From: Asterella californica
Taxonomy: Eukaryota; Streptophyta; Marchantiopsida; Marchantiales; Aytoniaceae
Direction: 5' to 3'
Assembly: GCA_036924285.1 (NCBI GenBank)
Contig: JAYKYS010000001.1
Span: 4,748,501-4,812,500 of the forward strand
DNA: 64,000 nt
Below the pieces are notes generated by a model. The model was given only the letters and a program-made list of their open reading frames with translations, had not been told where the DNA came from and searched no databases. Positions within the stretch are counted from its first letter, which is position 1; each line of letters starts with the position of its first letter. Below, in pieces: positions 1 to 10,806 of the stretch. A program made the translations under genes and the position numbers.

Positions 1-688
1 GGAAGCTCTTAAGTTGAGTCTGATCTTCTGCAGCCTTCTATTGTTGGGTGACAGCTATTTTATCTGCCATTACTTGTTTACCTTCTGCACTCTGTTTACT
101 TTGTGCCCTAAGTAATCCACCTCCGTCTTGCCAAATTCACATTTTGAAATTTTGACGTACAATTTATTTTGACCGAATACTTGGAAGACCTCTCTCAAAT
201 GATGCACATGTTCCTTCACAGTTTTGCTGTAGTCTAGGATGTCGTCAAGAAATACAACGACTGATCTGTCTAAGTAAGAGCAGAATATGTCATTCATCAG
301 ACCCATGAAGGTGGCTGATGCATTTGTAAGATCAAATGGCGTCACTAAGTATTCGAAGTGGTCATATCTTGTTCGAAAGACAATCTTCTCCACATCTTCA
401 TCAGCAATTCGAATCGGTTATACGCGCTCCGTAAGTCTTGCTCCATAAAGTACTTTGCTCTTTCGAGTTGATCGAACAAGTCATCCATCCGAGGTAGTGG
501 ATACTTATTCTTCACCGTTTGTTGATTGAGTGCTCGATAATTGATGCACATTCGTAGGCTGTTATTCTTTTTCTTCACAAAAAGAACTGGAGTTCCATAT
601 GATAACACGCGGGACTCGATAAACTGACTGCAACATCTCCTCGATTTGTGTCTTGCACTCCTCTAATTCATGGGTGCTAGTCCTCTAT
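1..688 (-). pseudogene. Ty3/gypsy reverse transcriptase fragment (E0b)
   Basis: Part of a Ty3/gypsy pol gene on the minus strand, covering the middle of the reverse transcriptase in two frames (70-393 and 345-608). The fingers motif [17 protein letters not shown] and the catalytic motif VVFLDD are readable, so the active-site aspartates survive here. Bases 1-480 closely match 2380-2855, and the following bases match 24016-24190, so this is a second copy of the same family (E0). It is cut off by the window edge at one end. At about 688 it joins an integrase C-terminus, an order not found in an intact element, so the two copies met by deletion or unequal recombination. Several frameshifts make it non-coding. 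Confidence 0.8.
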
Positions 689-2856
689 TCTACGAACAAT
701 AGAGAAAGATCCGATGAAGCGAGGGTTAAATTTACGACTGTCGATCAGAGTAAGATTGGTTGTGGATAACCAAACTTGATCACCAATCGCGAACTCTTCA
801 TGTCGACGGTGTCCATCGACATATTGCTTTTGTCAATTCTGAGCAACTTGTAGTTTCACCTTAGCCTTTTTCACTCCTTGTTGAATTCGTGCAACGAATT
901 CATTGACAGCATCCACTTTGGTGTTGACTGACGACGTCGTGCCGAGTCGTGTCAAACTTGCTGGTGTGAGGGGGTGCTCGCCGTACATGAGATAAAAAAG
1001 CATTTCACGCATAGATGCATTGAGGGAGTTGTTGTAGGCAAATTCTACCAAAGGGAGTAAGGTGTCCCACTTCGCTTGCTCTTCCAGAGTAAAGGCTCGT
1101 AGCATGTCTTCAATTGTGCGATTGGCTCTTTCAGTTTGTCCATCGATTTGTGAGTGATAAGCAGTAGACATGGCAAGTTTGGTCTTGAACAAACCAAATA
1201 GGGTTCTCCAAAACAGGCTCGTAAACTGAGGACCTCTATTTGTTATAAGCACCCGCGATAGACCGTGCTGAGCAAAAATGGTGTTCAAATATAACTGGGC
1301 AAGTTGCGATGCTGAGACGTCTTTCGTGGTTGGTCGAAGGTGGATCATCTTGCTGAGCTTATCGACGAAGACGACTATTGAGTCAAAACCTGAGCTGGTC
1401 ATGAGAAGTTCACACACTAAGTCCATCATAACATGTTCCCAACGTTTGGAAAGGATCAGGAGGGGTTGAAGGAGACCGGAGGGTGCTTGATTTGTAGTCT
1501 TATTTTTTGACACATTGCACAACTCCGAGTGTATACTGCAACATCCTCTGCCATCTTGGACCAATAGAATACTTGTTGGACTGCTTCCAATGTCTTTTCT
1601 GTCCTCATGTATCTTGCAGTGGCTGAATAGTGACATTCAGTTAGTATGGTGGTACGTAGTTCTGGATCATCTGGGATCCATAACTTCCCTTCATGGAATA
1701 CCAAACCGTGGTTGTGGGTGATGGTTCTTGAAAGTTTTGCTGCAATAATCTGTGCATCTGATCTTGTGCCCTCGATCAATTTTGTACAGAAGTCAGAATT
1801 CACCTTGACTTCAGAGACTAAGTTATGCACTATAGGCATGCGGGTTAATGCATCAGCAATTTACTTCTTGCCTTCAACATACGTGATGATCATGTTGAAT
1901 CGCTATCTCCATTCTGCCCAACAGATTTGTCTCTTTGAGAGATCTTTCTGTGTCTCCAAATAGACTAAAGGTTTGTGATCTATCTCGACCACAAAAGCCT
2001 TCTCCCCTAGATAGTGCTTCCAATGCTTAGTGACGAGGACTATCGCCAATTCTTCTCTTTCGGTGGTGTGATAGTTCTGTTCTGCTGGTAACAACTTCCG
2101 AGAGAAGTATGCAATTGGATGCCAACATCCTTTCATTCTTGCTGCAACACCGCCCTTACTGCCGTGCCTGATGCGTCCGTTGCTAACTTGATAGGTTTCT
2201 TCGGGTCGTACCACTTGAGGATCGGAGCATGTAGTAGTGCGGTCTTCAGTGCTTGAAAATCCACTTCTTGCGCTGTTCTCCACATCCATTTCTTTCCTTT
2301 GCCTAACAGGGCAGTTAGTGGTTGCGCAAGCTTGGCAAAATGCTTAACAAATCTACGATAAAATCTTGTCAATCCTAGGAAGCTCTTAAGTTGAGTCTGA
2401 TCTTCTGGAACCTTCCATTGTTCGATGACAGCTATTTTATCTGCCATTACTTGTATGCCTTCTGCACTCACTCTGTGTCCTAAGTAGTCCACCTCCGTCT
2501 TGTCAAATTCACATTTTGAAATTTTGACGTACAATTTATTTTGGCGGAGTACTTGGAGAACCTCTCTCAAATGGTGCACATGTTCCTTCATAGTTTTGCT
2601 ATAGACTAGGATGTTGTCAAGAAATACAACGACTGATATGTCTAAGTACGGGCGGAATATATCATTCATCAGTCCCATGAAGGTGGTAGGTGCATTTGTG
2701 AGACCAAATGACATTACTAATTATTCAAAGTGACCATACCTTGTTGGAAAGACTGTCTTCTCCACATCTTCATCAGCGATTCGAATCTGGTTATACCCGC
2801 TCCGTAAATCTAGCTTCGTGAAGTATTTTGCTCCTTCGAGTTGATCGAACAAGTGT
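689..2856 (-). pseudogene. Ty3/gypsy pol remnant E0: RT, RNase H, integrase
   Basis: Minus-strand pol remnant in overlapping frames. Order along the gene: RT (2856-2300), RNase H (about 2290-1900), integrase zinc finger (about 1840-1500, HYSATARYMRTEKT and CAMCQK), integrase core (1460-1000) and a GPY/F-like end (830-689, KFNPRFIG). RT before integrase places it in Ty3/gypsy. It is clearly dead: an in-frame TAA lies at 2721-2723, the RT catalytic motif reads FLDN instead of FLDD (codon 2613-2615), and the second integrase aspartate reads TNRG instead of TDRG (codon 1238-1240). Frames also shift between RNase H and integrase. The RT stops abruptly at 2853 where element E1 is inserted, and resumes at 24016. 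Confidence 0.85.
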
Positions 2857-3965
2857 GAAGTCTTGATTTTTCATTTTTGTTTATTAGTTGATTAGTTGTA
2901 AAGTAAATAAAAAGAATAGGTGATAGAAGATAGAAGATATGAGTAGAAAAGTGTTAATTATAAGTTTAGTGAAGAATGTGTGTTCTGGAGGAATCTATCG
3001 AATCTATGAAGACATTTAAGATATGATTTCCTCTTAGTTGAATTCTTCAGACGAAGAGCTTTCTAACGATATGTTCTGCGGGCAACCGGAGATCGAACGA
3101 CGAAGTTACAACAGATCAAAGATGCACTACAGTTAGAGAAGAAGAACATTATCGCACCTGCGAGCGCCGAAGAGCCGAAGTTGAGAAGGAGGAGAAAACC
3201 TAACTTCAGTACGTGTGGGATAGTTACCACGAGATATAACTCGAGTAAACAAACCTATTTTTCTTATTATCTTATTGATTCCAGAGCGATCGCAGTAGCG
3301 GAGCGCGTCGCATTTCTTGATCGACGAAGTACAGAGTTACTGACGAAGAAGCAGTTTGTCTGCGAACGATGAGGAATCCGTTTGCAACAAGGAGAGGGTT
3401 ATTGGCGAGGAACTCAGTTAGTGGTGAAGAAGCGATCTTCTTCGTATCCTCGTTGTAGCTAGTCTTCGGCATATGAGGGGGATGTAGACGTCTAGGCATC
3501 CGAGGCTCCGCGCACTAGAAGTTAATCGAGCGAGACTTCATCGCTATGAGAAGGAATTGGAGGAGACGGGTTTGGCATTCCTCTTACTTCCTTGGCGGGG
3601 AATGGTTTCTTCAAAGTTAGTGCGCGAGCTGAAGGTCTGCAAGGAGCATCCGGCCGATGATTCGTAAGGGAGACCGAGCAACTGGACGGAAGGAAATAGA
3701 GTCACGTTCTAGGGATAGATGATGCAGGTAAGGAGGGCGACATTCTTTTTGACAGTGCTTCGGCGGCTGCTTCGTCCAAAGTAGTGAAGAACTTCCCCAA
3801 CCTTTTCACGGAATTACCTCAAGGGAGAAACTGATACAGAACGAGCGATTACTGCGATCTGAAGAAGAGGGAAGTTGCCGATGCGATTATGGCGATCTTC
3901 AGACCAAGAATAACGACATACATGTCGAATTGGCAGATCAATTTCATCGAGCAGCTCTTCAACGG
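2854..3965. other. Left arm of E1, degenerate
   Basis: The first 250 bases are AT-rich. From about 3050 the sequence becomes rich in GAAGA-type codons like those in the E1 ORF at 22041-23147, suggesting decayed coding sequence. Only short ORFs remain (for example 3181-3372). The arm ends at the ACGG target duplication of N1 (3962-3965). No recognisable domain. Confidence 0.4.
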
Positions 3966-5246
3966 TGTCGGAGTGTAATCCGTCTACCTAGGAAAGCGCC
4001 GGGCTTCTGGCTGTGGTTGTTCACTCAAGAGGTTGGCTTTCAGGTCACAATAGGGCTATAAACACTCACACAGATGTGTAAGATCTAGTAATATATCCAG
4101 AAGGCGAAATTCAGGTCTAGCTGGCAGTAATAGGATTCGGCGGTGAACTTTGACACTCACGGAGAGGAAAACTATGAAGGTTTAGACCTCTAAACTTCCC
4201 CTACATGCAAATGAGGTACTACTGAACTCACAGACGAAATTTCAGCCTGAGATCAAATTCTGACACGGAGATATGAACAGAAAGGTTTTGAGCAAGAAAC
4301 TACGGCAATTTCTGGTACCTAGCTGGCTATTTCAACCTATAACAGGAGTTTGGCTCCATCAATTTCGAAGTTTCTTACAAGATTTGCAGTCTACAGGGTG
4401 CTGAACATCCCTGTGAAGTTGGGACTCCTGAATGTACACAGAACTGTAGATCTCCTCCTCTGAAGTCGCTGCTCTAGATTAAGAGCTTTTCAGACCCCCT
4501 CAGCTTCAGCGGCCGCCCTGAATTACTCAGTTGCTCAATCGATATGAAACTTTTTGTGAAATCGTAGCCCTGCTGGCGGAGAACACAACCTCGAAGTTTT
4601 GAAGCAATTTCCTCAAATCTGCTACGAGTGACACTGAAAACCCTAAATCCAACCAAAATGATTCAATTCTAGCACAATCCGAACTTCAATTGCTCATAAC
4701 TCCGTCTTTATTGACTCAAATCGATCGAAATTTTCACTGGAAGTGCTTGGCATGACGAGACCTCTCTCTCTGTGCTCTCAGATTTCGAAGATCCCCCACC
4801 AAATGCTCGAACTTGCCTTTAGAGCTCTGTTTCTAAATTTAGAGTTAAACTAAAGACAAAAACAGACCAATGGGAGTTCATAGCTCCACTTGGTTGTCCT
4901 TTAGTACCCTAAACCACGTGGCAACTTAGTTTTACTCATAGGCTACCACGTCAAGCCCCCTAGAGTGCCAGCGTAAAACTTAAATTACTTAAAACAACAC
5001 GCAGCCCCAAAAATTAACTTAAATCAGCTAGAAAGCGTGCATGGGCGACACGCAAATACAACCCATGAGCTTAAGTCCTATCAACATGGTAATCAACCTA
5101 CTAAGACTCAAAATAGTGTTAACACCGTATGCAAAGGTGTCAAACATATATATAAACGACTAGAAGTAATATAAGCTAACTTCTAGAACTACTAAACTCA
5201 AGCGTCGGAGTAGAAATATAACATGTAGCCGCCAAGTAGCGCGACA
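3966..5246 (-). repeat. 3' LTR of N1
   Basis: A 1281-bp LTR with ends TGTCG/CGACA, the direct copy of 20656-21936 with three substitutions. The inner edge at 5246 touches the polypurine tract of the minus-strand element, which fixes this as the 3' LTR. Confidence 0.95.
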
Positions 5247-5260
5247 TCCACCCCCTCTGA
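5247..5260 (-). other. Polypurine tract of N1
   Basis: On the minus strand the bases next to the 3' LTR read AGAGGGGGTGGA, a purine run that primes plus-strand DNA synthesis in LTR elements. The same run precedes the 3' LTR of N2 (17973-17987), linking the two families. Confidence 0.85.
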
Positions 5261-5292
5261 ACCTGCACATCCTCCGGTATGTGCCATCCAGA

Positions 5293-6984
5293 TCAAGACT
5301 CTTCAGCTTCGGCTTCAAACTCATCTTCAACCTGCATTGAGTCTTCAGCTTCATCCTCTGTAAACTCTGCAATGTTCCGATCCTCCCCTCTCCTTCTAAA
5401 GAGCTTGATTCTCTTTCCTGCGACTGGTATCTTGAGCACTGCGCCATCTAACTCTCTCAAGGAGTATGTGGCATTATCATAAACTTCTAACACCACATAA
5501 GGTCCAAACCATCTCTTGGAGAACTTTCTGATAGTGCTATGCTGATTATCAAGACTACTATCATAGACTAACACCCAATCACCTTCTTTAACTGGTTTGG
5601 GTCGTAATCTATGCGTTCTATCAAATCTGCCTTTGTTTCTCTCTCTAGCAGTCTTCAACCTTTCCACAGCTTTGGCAACATCCTCAGGTCTCTGTTCTAA
5701 CTGTTGGATCCTTAATGCAAGAAGATCCTCCGTACTTCTACCATCTTCCCATGGCAAAACATTCCAAGTAGGCACAACCTCCTCAATCGGCATCACAGGT
5801 TTTTGCCCTAGTATCAACTCTGCTGGCATGTAACCTGTAACGGTACTATGAGTTGTACGATCTGCCCACAAAGCAAATGGTAGCAGTCTAGGCCATTCAC
5901 GGATCTTACCCTTGCAAGCTTTTACCAAAGCTTTGATGATTGGCGGATGACCTCGTTCGCTCTTGCCATTCCCTTCAGGATTGTAAGCAGTGGTTAACGC
6001 CAACTTGATTCCCAATCGCTTGAAGAACTCAACTGCTTCTTGTGAATCCAGCTCACCCCTATCTGCAGTGATCTTTCCCACACACCCATACCTACAAATA
6101 ACATCTTCAAGTAGAAAGCGGCAGACACTAGCAGTGGTCTTTGTCCTCAGGGCACGACCTTCGACTTGGTTAGATAGATCTTCTCTAGCAAAGACTAGAT
6201 ACCTCATTTGTCCAAGTCCAAATGGCATACTTACCAGATCAACTACCCATTTGTAATGAATGGCTAAAGGATAAGTAGGATGCAATCCATCACGATGACG
6301 TACGTTGGAATACATCTGGCAAGGTATACAAGATGAAACAAATTGCACTACATCCTTATACATACCCTTCCACCAATACTTTTCTTTCATCTTGGCAAAT
6401 GTAGCCCAAACTCCTCTATGACCGGCCCATAAACTCTCATGGAACTCCTTGATCAGCTTCTGCTGCAATTCCAAGTCACATACCACCCGCTGCGGTATAC
6501 CTCCTTGTAGCTTAGGGCGCTTCCATATATATCCTCCATGTAAAAAGTACCCATAAGCTGTTCTTCGGATCCTCTTGAAATCTGCATCAGACCAGCCTTC
6601 TTGTCTTTCCAATGAACTCAAATAGCGCCCAAGATCTAACCACTCGCCATCATACATAGTTTCCTCAAAAAACTCCAACGAGGCTGCAAAACAGCTTCTA
6701 TCTCTTCTAGCAAGAGCACTAGAATAGAACTCTGTTCCCACATCCTCCTGATCATCTATCATTTCTTTCTCATCGTAATACCTAGCCCTTGATAACATAT
6801 CTGTCACAGGATTGTCTTTTCCTGCAATATGTCTAAACTCTGGGTTCAAGGACTTGATATATGCTATCCACCTCAACATAGCAATATCTGGAGTTGTACA
6901 GCTAGTGATCATTCCCAAAAGAGGTAAACAATCCGTCTCCACAACCACAGGTGCTCCTATCAAGTATTCCTTGTCACTCTTCAT
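5293..6984 (-). CDS. N1 pol, C-terminal part: RNase H end and integrase
   Basis: A 563-residue open frame. It starts inside RNase H (VVVETDCLPL, then AGKDNPVTDML near residue 60). Next comes an H2C2 integrase zinc finger (HESLWAGH near 180, CIPC near 215) and the integrase core with all three acidic residues visible: D in WVVDLV (~247), D in ITADRGEL (~305) and E in GKSERGH (~340). A GPY/F-type module (KRWFGPYVV) follows near 500, then an acidic tail. No chromodomain is evident. The frame is continuous with the upstream ORF at 7000-8610 apart from one stop, so the methionine given is only the first one after that stop. The integrase itself looks intact. Confidence 0.9.
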   Translation of the reverse strand: MKSDKEYLIGAPVVVETDCLPLLGMITSCTTPDIAMLRWIAYIKSLNPEFRHIAGKDNPVTDMLSRARYYDEKEMIDDQEDVGTEFYSSALARRDRSCFAASLEFFEETMYDGEWLDLGRYLSSLERQEGWSDADFKRIRRTAYGYFLHGGYIWKRPKLQGGIPQRVVCDLELQQKLIKEFHESLWAGHRGVWATFAKMKEKYWWKGMYKDVVQFVSSCIPCQMYSNVRHRDGLHPTYPLAIHYKWVVDLVSMPFGLGQMRYLVFAREDLSNQVEGRALRTKTTASVCRFLLEDVICRYGCVGKITADRGELDSQEAVEFFKRLGIKLALTTAYNPEGNGKSERGHPPIIKALVKACKGKIREWPRLLPFALWADRTTHSTVTGYMPAELILGQKPVMPIEEVVPTWNVLPWEDGRSTEDLLALRIQQLEQRPEDVAKAVERLKTARERNKGRFDRTHRLRPKPVKEGDWVLVYDSSLDNQHSTIRKFSKRWFGPYVVLEVYDNATYSLRELDGAVLKIPVAGKRIKLFRRRGEDRNIAEFTEDEAEDSMQVEDEFEAEAEES

Positions 6985-6999
6985 CGCAGTAACTATTCC

Positions 7000-8610
7000 T
7001 CATAGTTCTCTCTTGACTTGAGGGTAGTCTCTCTGCCGTGAACTTAATACCTTAGTACCAAAACGCACCACATATCTATTTCCATCCTCATCATCCTGTC
7101 CTATAGCCCATCCAATGCCAATAGGACTAGTATCAACAGTAAGGATAACAGATCTGCCCAACTCATATGTTACCTTCCGTAGAGTTGGTGGTGAAGACAA
7201 CAGATCCTTCAACTTCTTCATAGACTCTCTTTGCTCCTCTTGCCATTGAAATCTTTGCCCATTCCTCAGCAACTTGTACAACGGATCTGCTACATGTGCA
7301 AAGTGTGGAATCCATATATGATAAAACACACATGCACCTAGAAACCTTCTCACCTCGGTAACTGATCCACATGTCTCCTTCATCCTTCGAATGGCATCAA
7401 CCTTGTTCGGACAAGGTTTCCGACCATAAGATCCACATAGGTGCCCCACAATCAACACCTCTTGTTCTCCAAATACAGACTTTGCTCCTGATAAAGTCAA
7501 ATGAACCTCCTCCAGTCGACTCAATATCTTATCACAGTCAGCTATATGGTCTGCAACAAACTTACGGCACCCCCTCTCATCCTTTACCTCATTCTTCTCC
7601 TCCTCAGCACACCCTTTGATCGGCACATCATCAAGGAATGGCATAGTTTTTTCAGGAATGAAATCCCTCAAAACTTTATTCATGTCATTCATCATATGTG
7701 CTACAGAATTCGTAGCACCTTGTGGCAGGGTGCACATCCTTAGTAACCCCAAAGGTGTCCTCACTGTAGTCAAGTCTCTACTCTCAGAGGATAATTGAAA
7801 CTGATCATAACCTGAATATAAGTCTCCCATGGAATAGATAGCACGACCAGCAAAAGCCTCTGCAAACTCGTCTACAATAGGTCCTATACCCATATTCCTG
7901 ATAGTCACCTTGTTAACTGGCTGCATATCTTGGATAAATCTCAAAGCTCCACTCTTCTTCGGAACAGTAAACCATCTGCTAGAGTAGGGAGCTATAGATG
8001 GTTCCAAGATACCCATCCTAATCCTCTCATTGAGCAAGTCTATCAGCTTTGGTAGATGAGCTCTAGGTACAGGGATAGGACGTAGATTCCAAGGCACATG
8101 CGATATAGTAAAGATTACCATAGGTGCAACTACACTTGGATCTACGCATCCTACTTCATGTGACTCAAACGCAAACGCCTTACCATGCCTAGATAGCATC
8201 TCCCTGAAGCTCTTCTTCTCTTGCTCGGTAAGAAATCCATCACCTCCAATCTTCAGCTCCTTCAGTGTTGTTTCTGTGAACTGGTGCCCAATTCTTCTCG
8301 GTCCTCTGAGCGTCGGTTCTCGTGCAGCTTGCTCCATCTTCTGATTGTAATCGAGTGGCAAAGGCAAAGCCACTGGTTTGACTTTCTTTGCCACTGACTT
8401 GTACTTGGTCTCCACATACACTTCTTGTCGATCTATAAACTTATCAATTACATCATAAAGCTCCTTGGAGCTCACTCTCACCACTCTATCTACATCATCT
8501 GTAGAGCTTTCTAATATAGATTTCAACTCCCCCATAGTATCTACCAAATACTGCTCTTCAAACACTCCAGATATGTATTCGTCTCCTGCTAACTCTCCAT
8601 TATCCCACAA
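7000..8610 (-). CDS. N1 pol, central part: reverse transcriptase and RNase H start
   Basis: A 536-residue open frame. Residues ~1-150 are a linker. The reverse transcriptase follows, with VPKKSGALRFIQDMQPVN in the fingers and FLDD in place of the usual YxDD at the catalytic site (MPFLDDVPIKG). RNase H begins at LTVDTSPIGIGWAIG. The frame ends at TGA 7000-7002, where the sister element N2 has tryptophan (VKRELWG), so a TGG-to-TGA change cuts RNase H. An upstream in-frame TAG at about 8613 separates it from the protease part. The protein would act in the cytoplasmic virus-like particle, copying element RNA into DNA. Confidence 0.9.
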   Translation of the reverse strand: MWDNGELAGDEYISGVFEEQYLVDTMGELKSILESSTDDVDRVVRVSSKELYDVIDKFIDRQEVYVETKYKSVAKKVKPVALPLPLDYNQKMEQAAREPTLRGPRRIGHQFTETTLKELKIGGDGFLTEQEKKSFREMLSRHGKAFAFESHEVGCVDPSVVAPMVIFTISHVPWNLRPIPVPRAHLPKLIDLLNERIRMGILEPSIAPYSSRWFTVPKKSGALRFIQDMQPVNKVTIRNMGIGPIVDEFAEAFAGRAIYSMGDLYSGYDQFQLSSESRDLTTVRTPLGLLRMCTLPQGATNSVAHMMNDMNKVLRDFIPEKTMPFLDDVPIKGCAEEEKNEVKDERGCRKFVADHIADCDKILSRLEEVHLTLSGAKSVFGEQEVLIVGHLCGSYGRKPCPNKVDAIRRMKETCGSVTEVRRFLGACVFYHIWIPHFAHVADPLYKLLRNGQRFQWQEEQRESMKKLKDLLSSPPTLRKVTYELGRSVILTVDTSPIGIGWAIGQDDEDGNRYVVRFGTKVLSSRQRDYPQVKREL

Positions 8611-8756
8611 AGACTACTGTACATACTTCACATGTTGCCTCTCAAACCTCTTCAGATTCTCAACCTTCCTATAACATACTGATCCACATGACGTCAATCC
8701 CAAGAAGCTAGTGGATAAAGCTTCCTGCTTTACTGGATCAGGCGAGAATCCTATCT

Positions 8757-9764
8757 CTACTGTACCGTTGAAGTCTCGCTCTTCAATGGTACTCTGTCAA
8801 AACCCCTAGACTCTCTAAACTCTTGAGTAATCTTAGGTAGTGGACGGTCTCTCAAGCTATCACGATTCCTCTCATGTTCTGCAGCAACGGTCAAAAACTG
8901 AACAGCTCTTTTGCCGTCTCTACTACGTATCCTAGCATAGGCTGAACCATCATCCATAACTCGTGTCTCCATTCTAACAGCAGTAATGTAAGGCTGCCCT
9001 AGAATGATAGGATAGGTTGACATGTCTTGTACAAAGAAATTCTGAACATCACTGATGTCACCCACAATTACCTTGATGTTGGGGCAAGCACCATAGAGTT
9101 CTCCCCGCTGGTTGTTGGCAGCACGGATAAGCCATCCATGGTCGGTGTCTATGGGCCACCTCCCACGCTTGTACAGCTCCTTAGACATCAGATTAATCTC
9201 TGAGCCGTGATCAATCAATGCCACCACAAGTTCCTCTAGATCTCCCAGCTTCACTAAGGTCTCTGTGGTTGCTCTCGCCCAATGGTTGTGAGAATAATGG
9301 CTCTTCTGCGATGCTTCCACCTCATCTTCAAACCTCACGTGCTGATCTGATCTTCCCTCTGATACTTGAGAGCAATAACCAGCAATCTCAACTTCCTCAT
9401 CTTCCGACAGTTTGGTCCCTAAAGCGTTAAGCGTAGCTGCTTCACCCAAAATCTGACGTTTCCTCTTGATGATATCTATGATAACCTCATGGAACTCACG
9501 CTTTGCAATCCCAAGAATCTCACCCAAAGTAAACTCAACTTTCCCATTCAAGATACGGTTCTCTAACACCTGCTTCAAGTCTGTAGCAATCTCAATGTCA
9601 GACTGAAGTTTGTATGCAGGCATCTTACTCCTTCTCCTTTGGTGTTGTAGGTGGTAGATCCTCCATAGTCTCCTCCCGAGTAGGTGTTGTCTCTTGCCTT
9701 GCCTCTGGTCTAGCCCTTTCACTCCTGGTAGCATGTCGTTTGGCTGTAGAAGCCTCACCTGCAT
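8757..9764 (-). CDS. N1 protease region of gag-pol
   Basis: A 335-residue frame whose first ~48 residues are out of frame with the sister element. From MPAYKLQSDIE onward it aligns with N2. It holds a retropepsin-like domain with the motif ALIDHGSEINLMS near residue 185 and a downstream ILGQPYITAV, which fits the flap/helix part of retropepsins. The catalytic triplet is DHG instead of the usual DTG or DSG, and N2 has the same DHG, so this is a family trait and not random decay. Frameshifts at about 9625 and 8757 disconnect it from gag and from the RT. Confidence 0.82.
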   Translation of the reverse strand: MQVRLLQPNDMLPGVKGLDQRQGKRQHLLGRRLWRIYHLQHQRRRSKMPAYKLQSDIEIATDLKQVLENRILNGKVEFTLGEILGIAKREFHEVIIDIIKRKRQILGEAATLNALGTKLSEDEEVEIAGYCSQVSEGRSDQHVRFEDEVEASQKSHYSHNHWARATTETLVKLGDLEELVVALIDHGSEINLMSKELYKRGRWPIDTDHGWLIRAANNQRGELYGACPNIKVIVGDISDVQNFFVQDMSTYPIILGQPYITAVRMETRVMDDGSAYARIRSRDGKRAVQFLTVAAEHERNRDSLRDRPLPKITQEFRESRGFDRVPLKSETSTVQ

Positions 9765-9785
9765 CCTCCCTCCTGCGTTTTTCTT

Positions 9786-10806
9786 CTATACAGCTTCATG
9801 ATGACTTCTTGCAACATAAGCATGCACTGACATAGTATCTACAGGGTCATTCCATCCTGTAGTTTCTCGAATTGAGTTGCCAACCCTTCGTAGCACATCC
9901 TTGTCTAGCTCTGTTCTGGCTACGGACCGCACTACATCAGACCACAACCCAGTAGTCCCTTTCTCTCTCTCCATTTCCACTTTCACTCCACACGTAGCAG
10001 CATTCACAAGAGAAACAGCATGTGATGCTGATATCTCATTCACAAGTCTCTTCATACCACCCTTGCCAAAGTTGGTTCCCAGCATCATCCCAGTCTCTCT
10101 CAAATGGATCTTACCATCTTTGAAGAAGATAAGATCCTTCCTCAATGCATCTGAAAACTCTCCACAATCTCTTCTTACATGGTCTAGGCTATCGCACCAT
10201 ATACAAGGATGAACAAAGTCTTCTCTCATCTGAGGTCTCTGCATAGCAGGCTGTACATTCTGCTCCTTCTCTTCTAACCTAGTGAGCTTAAGCTTAAGCT
10301 CCTTCATACCCTTGATCAACTCATCAAGCGGTGAGTCTTCCTCTCTAGCAATTACCAAAGCGGGCTTAGTAGGCAACTGCTTGACAGGAATTATCAAAGG
10401 TGCTGCTTCACTTACCACCACCTTGTCCCTTCTTCTCTGTCTCTTGGTCAACAAAGAAACAGCCTCTTCAACCTCCTTCCAGTCAGTCTTCAATCCTCTC
10501 TCCTCACTCTTGTCTTCCAGCAACAGCTCAAGCTTCTCCTGAATAGTCTCGTCCGCTGCTTGTAGGAAAAGCTCGGTCTTCTCCACCTCTAGTGTAAGCT
10601 TCTCTGTCCTAGAAAGCTGAGCATACTGACGATCAAACTCCCTTAACAGCTCATTTACAGACAAACCTTTGTTAGGCTTCACCACCCACTCCAAGCACGT
10701 TCTCTTGGTCACCCTCTCTGAATCTTCAGTGTAGTACTCCTCCTTCAGAGCTCGCATAAAGCTCTCCCAACTCTGTCCTTGCTGCTGCTTGAGCTCCTTC
10801 ACACGC
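9786..10806 (-). CDS. N1 gag, main part (split by N2)
   Basis: Minus-strand gag frame. It contains a CCHC zinc knuckle, CIWCDSLDHVRRDC (C-x2-C-x4-H-x4-C), near 10,160-10,200, and a heptad-rich segment before it. Upstream it continues, after removal of N2 and one copy of the ACGC duplication, into 20271-20579 without loss of frame. The apparent ORF extension to 11072 is N2 LTR sequence, not gag. At 9786 the frame hits a stop because one base is missing relative to N2. The basic/acidic hinge that follows in N2 is present in another frame. Confidence 0.88.

Noticed and set aside
4474..4656. 60-codon ORF present in both N1 LTRs
   Set aside because: Identical only because the LTRs are identical; no motif.
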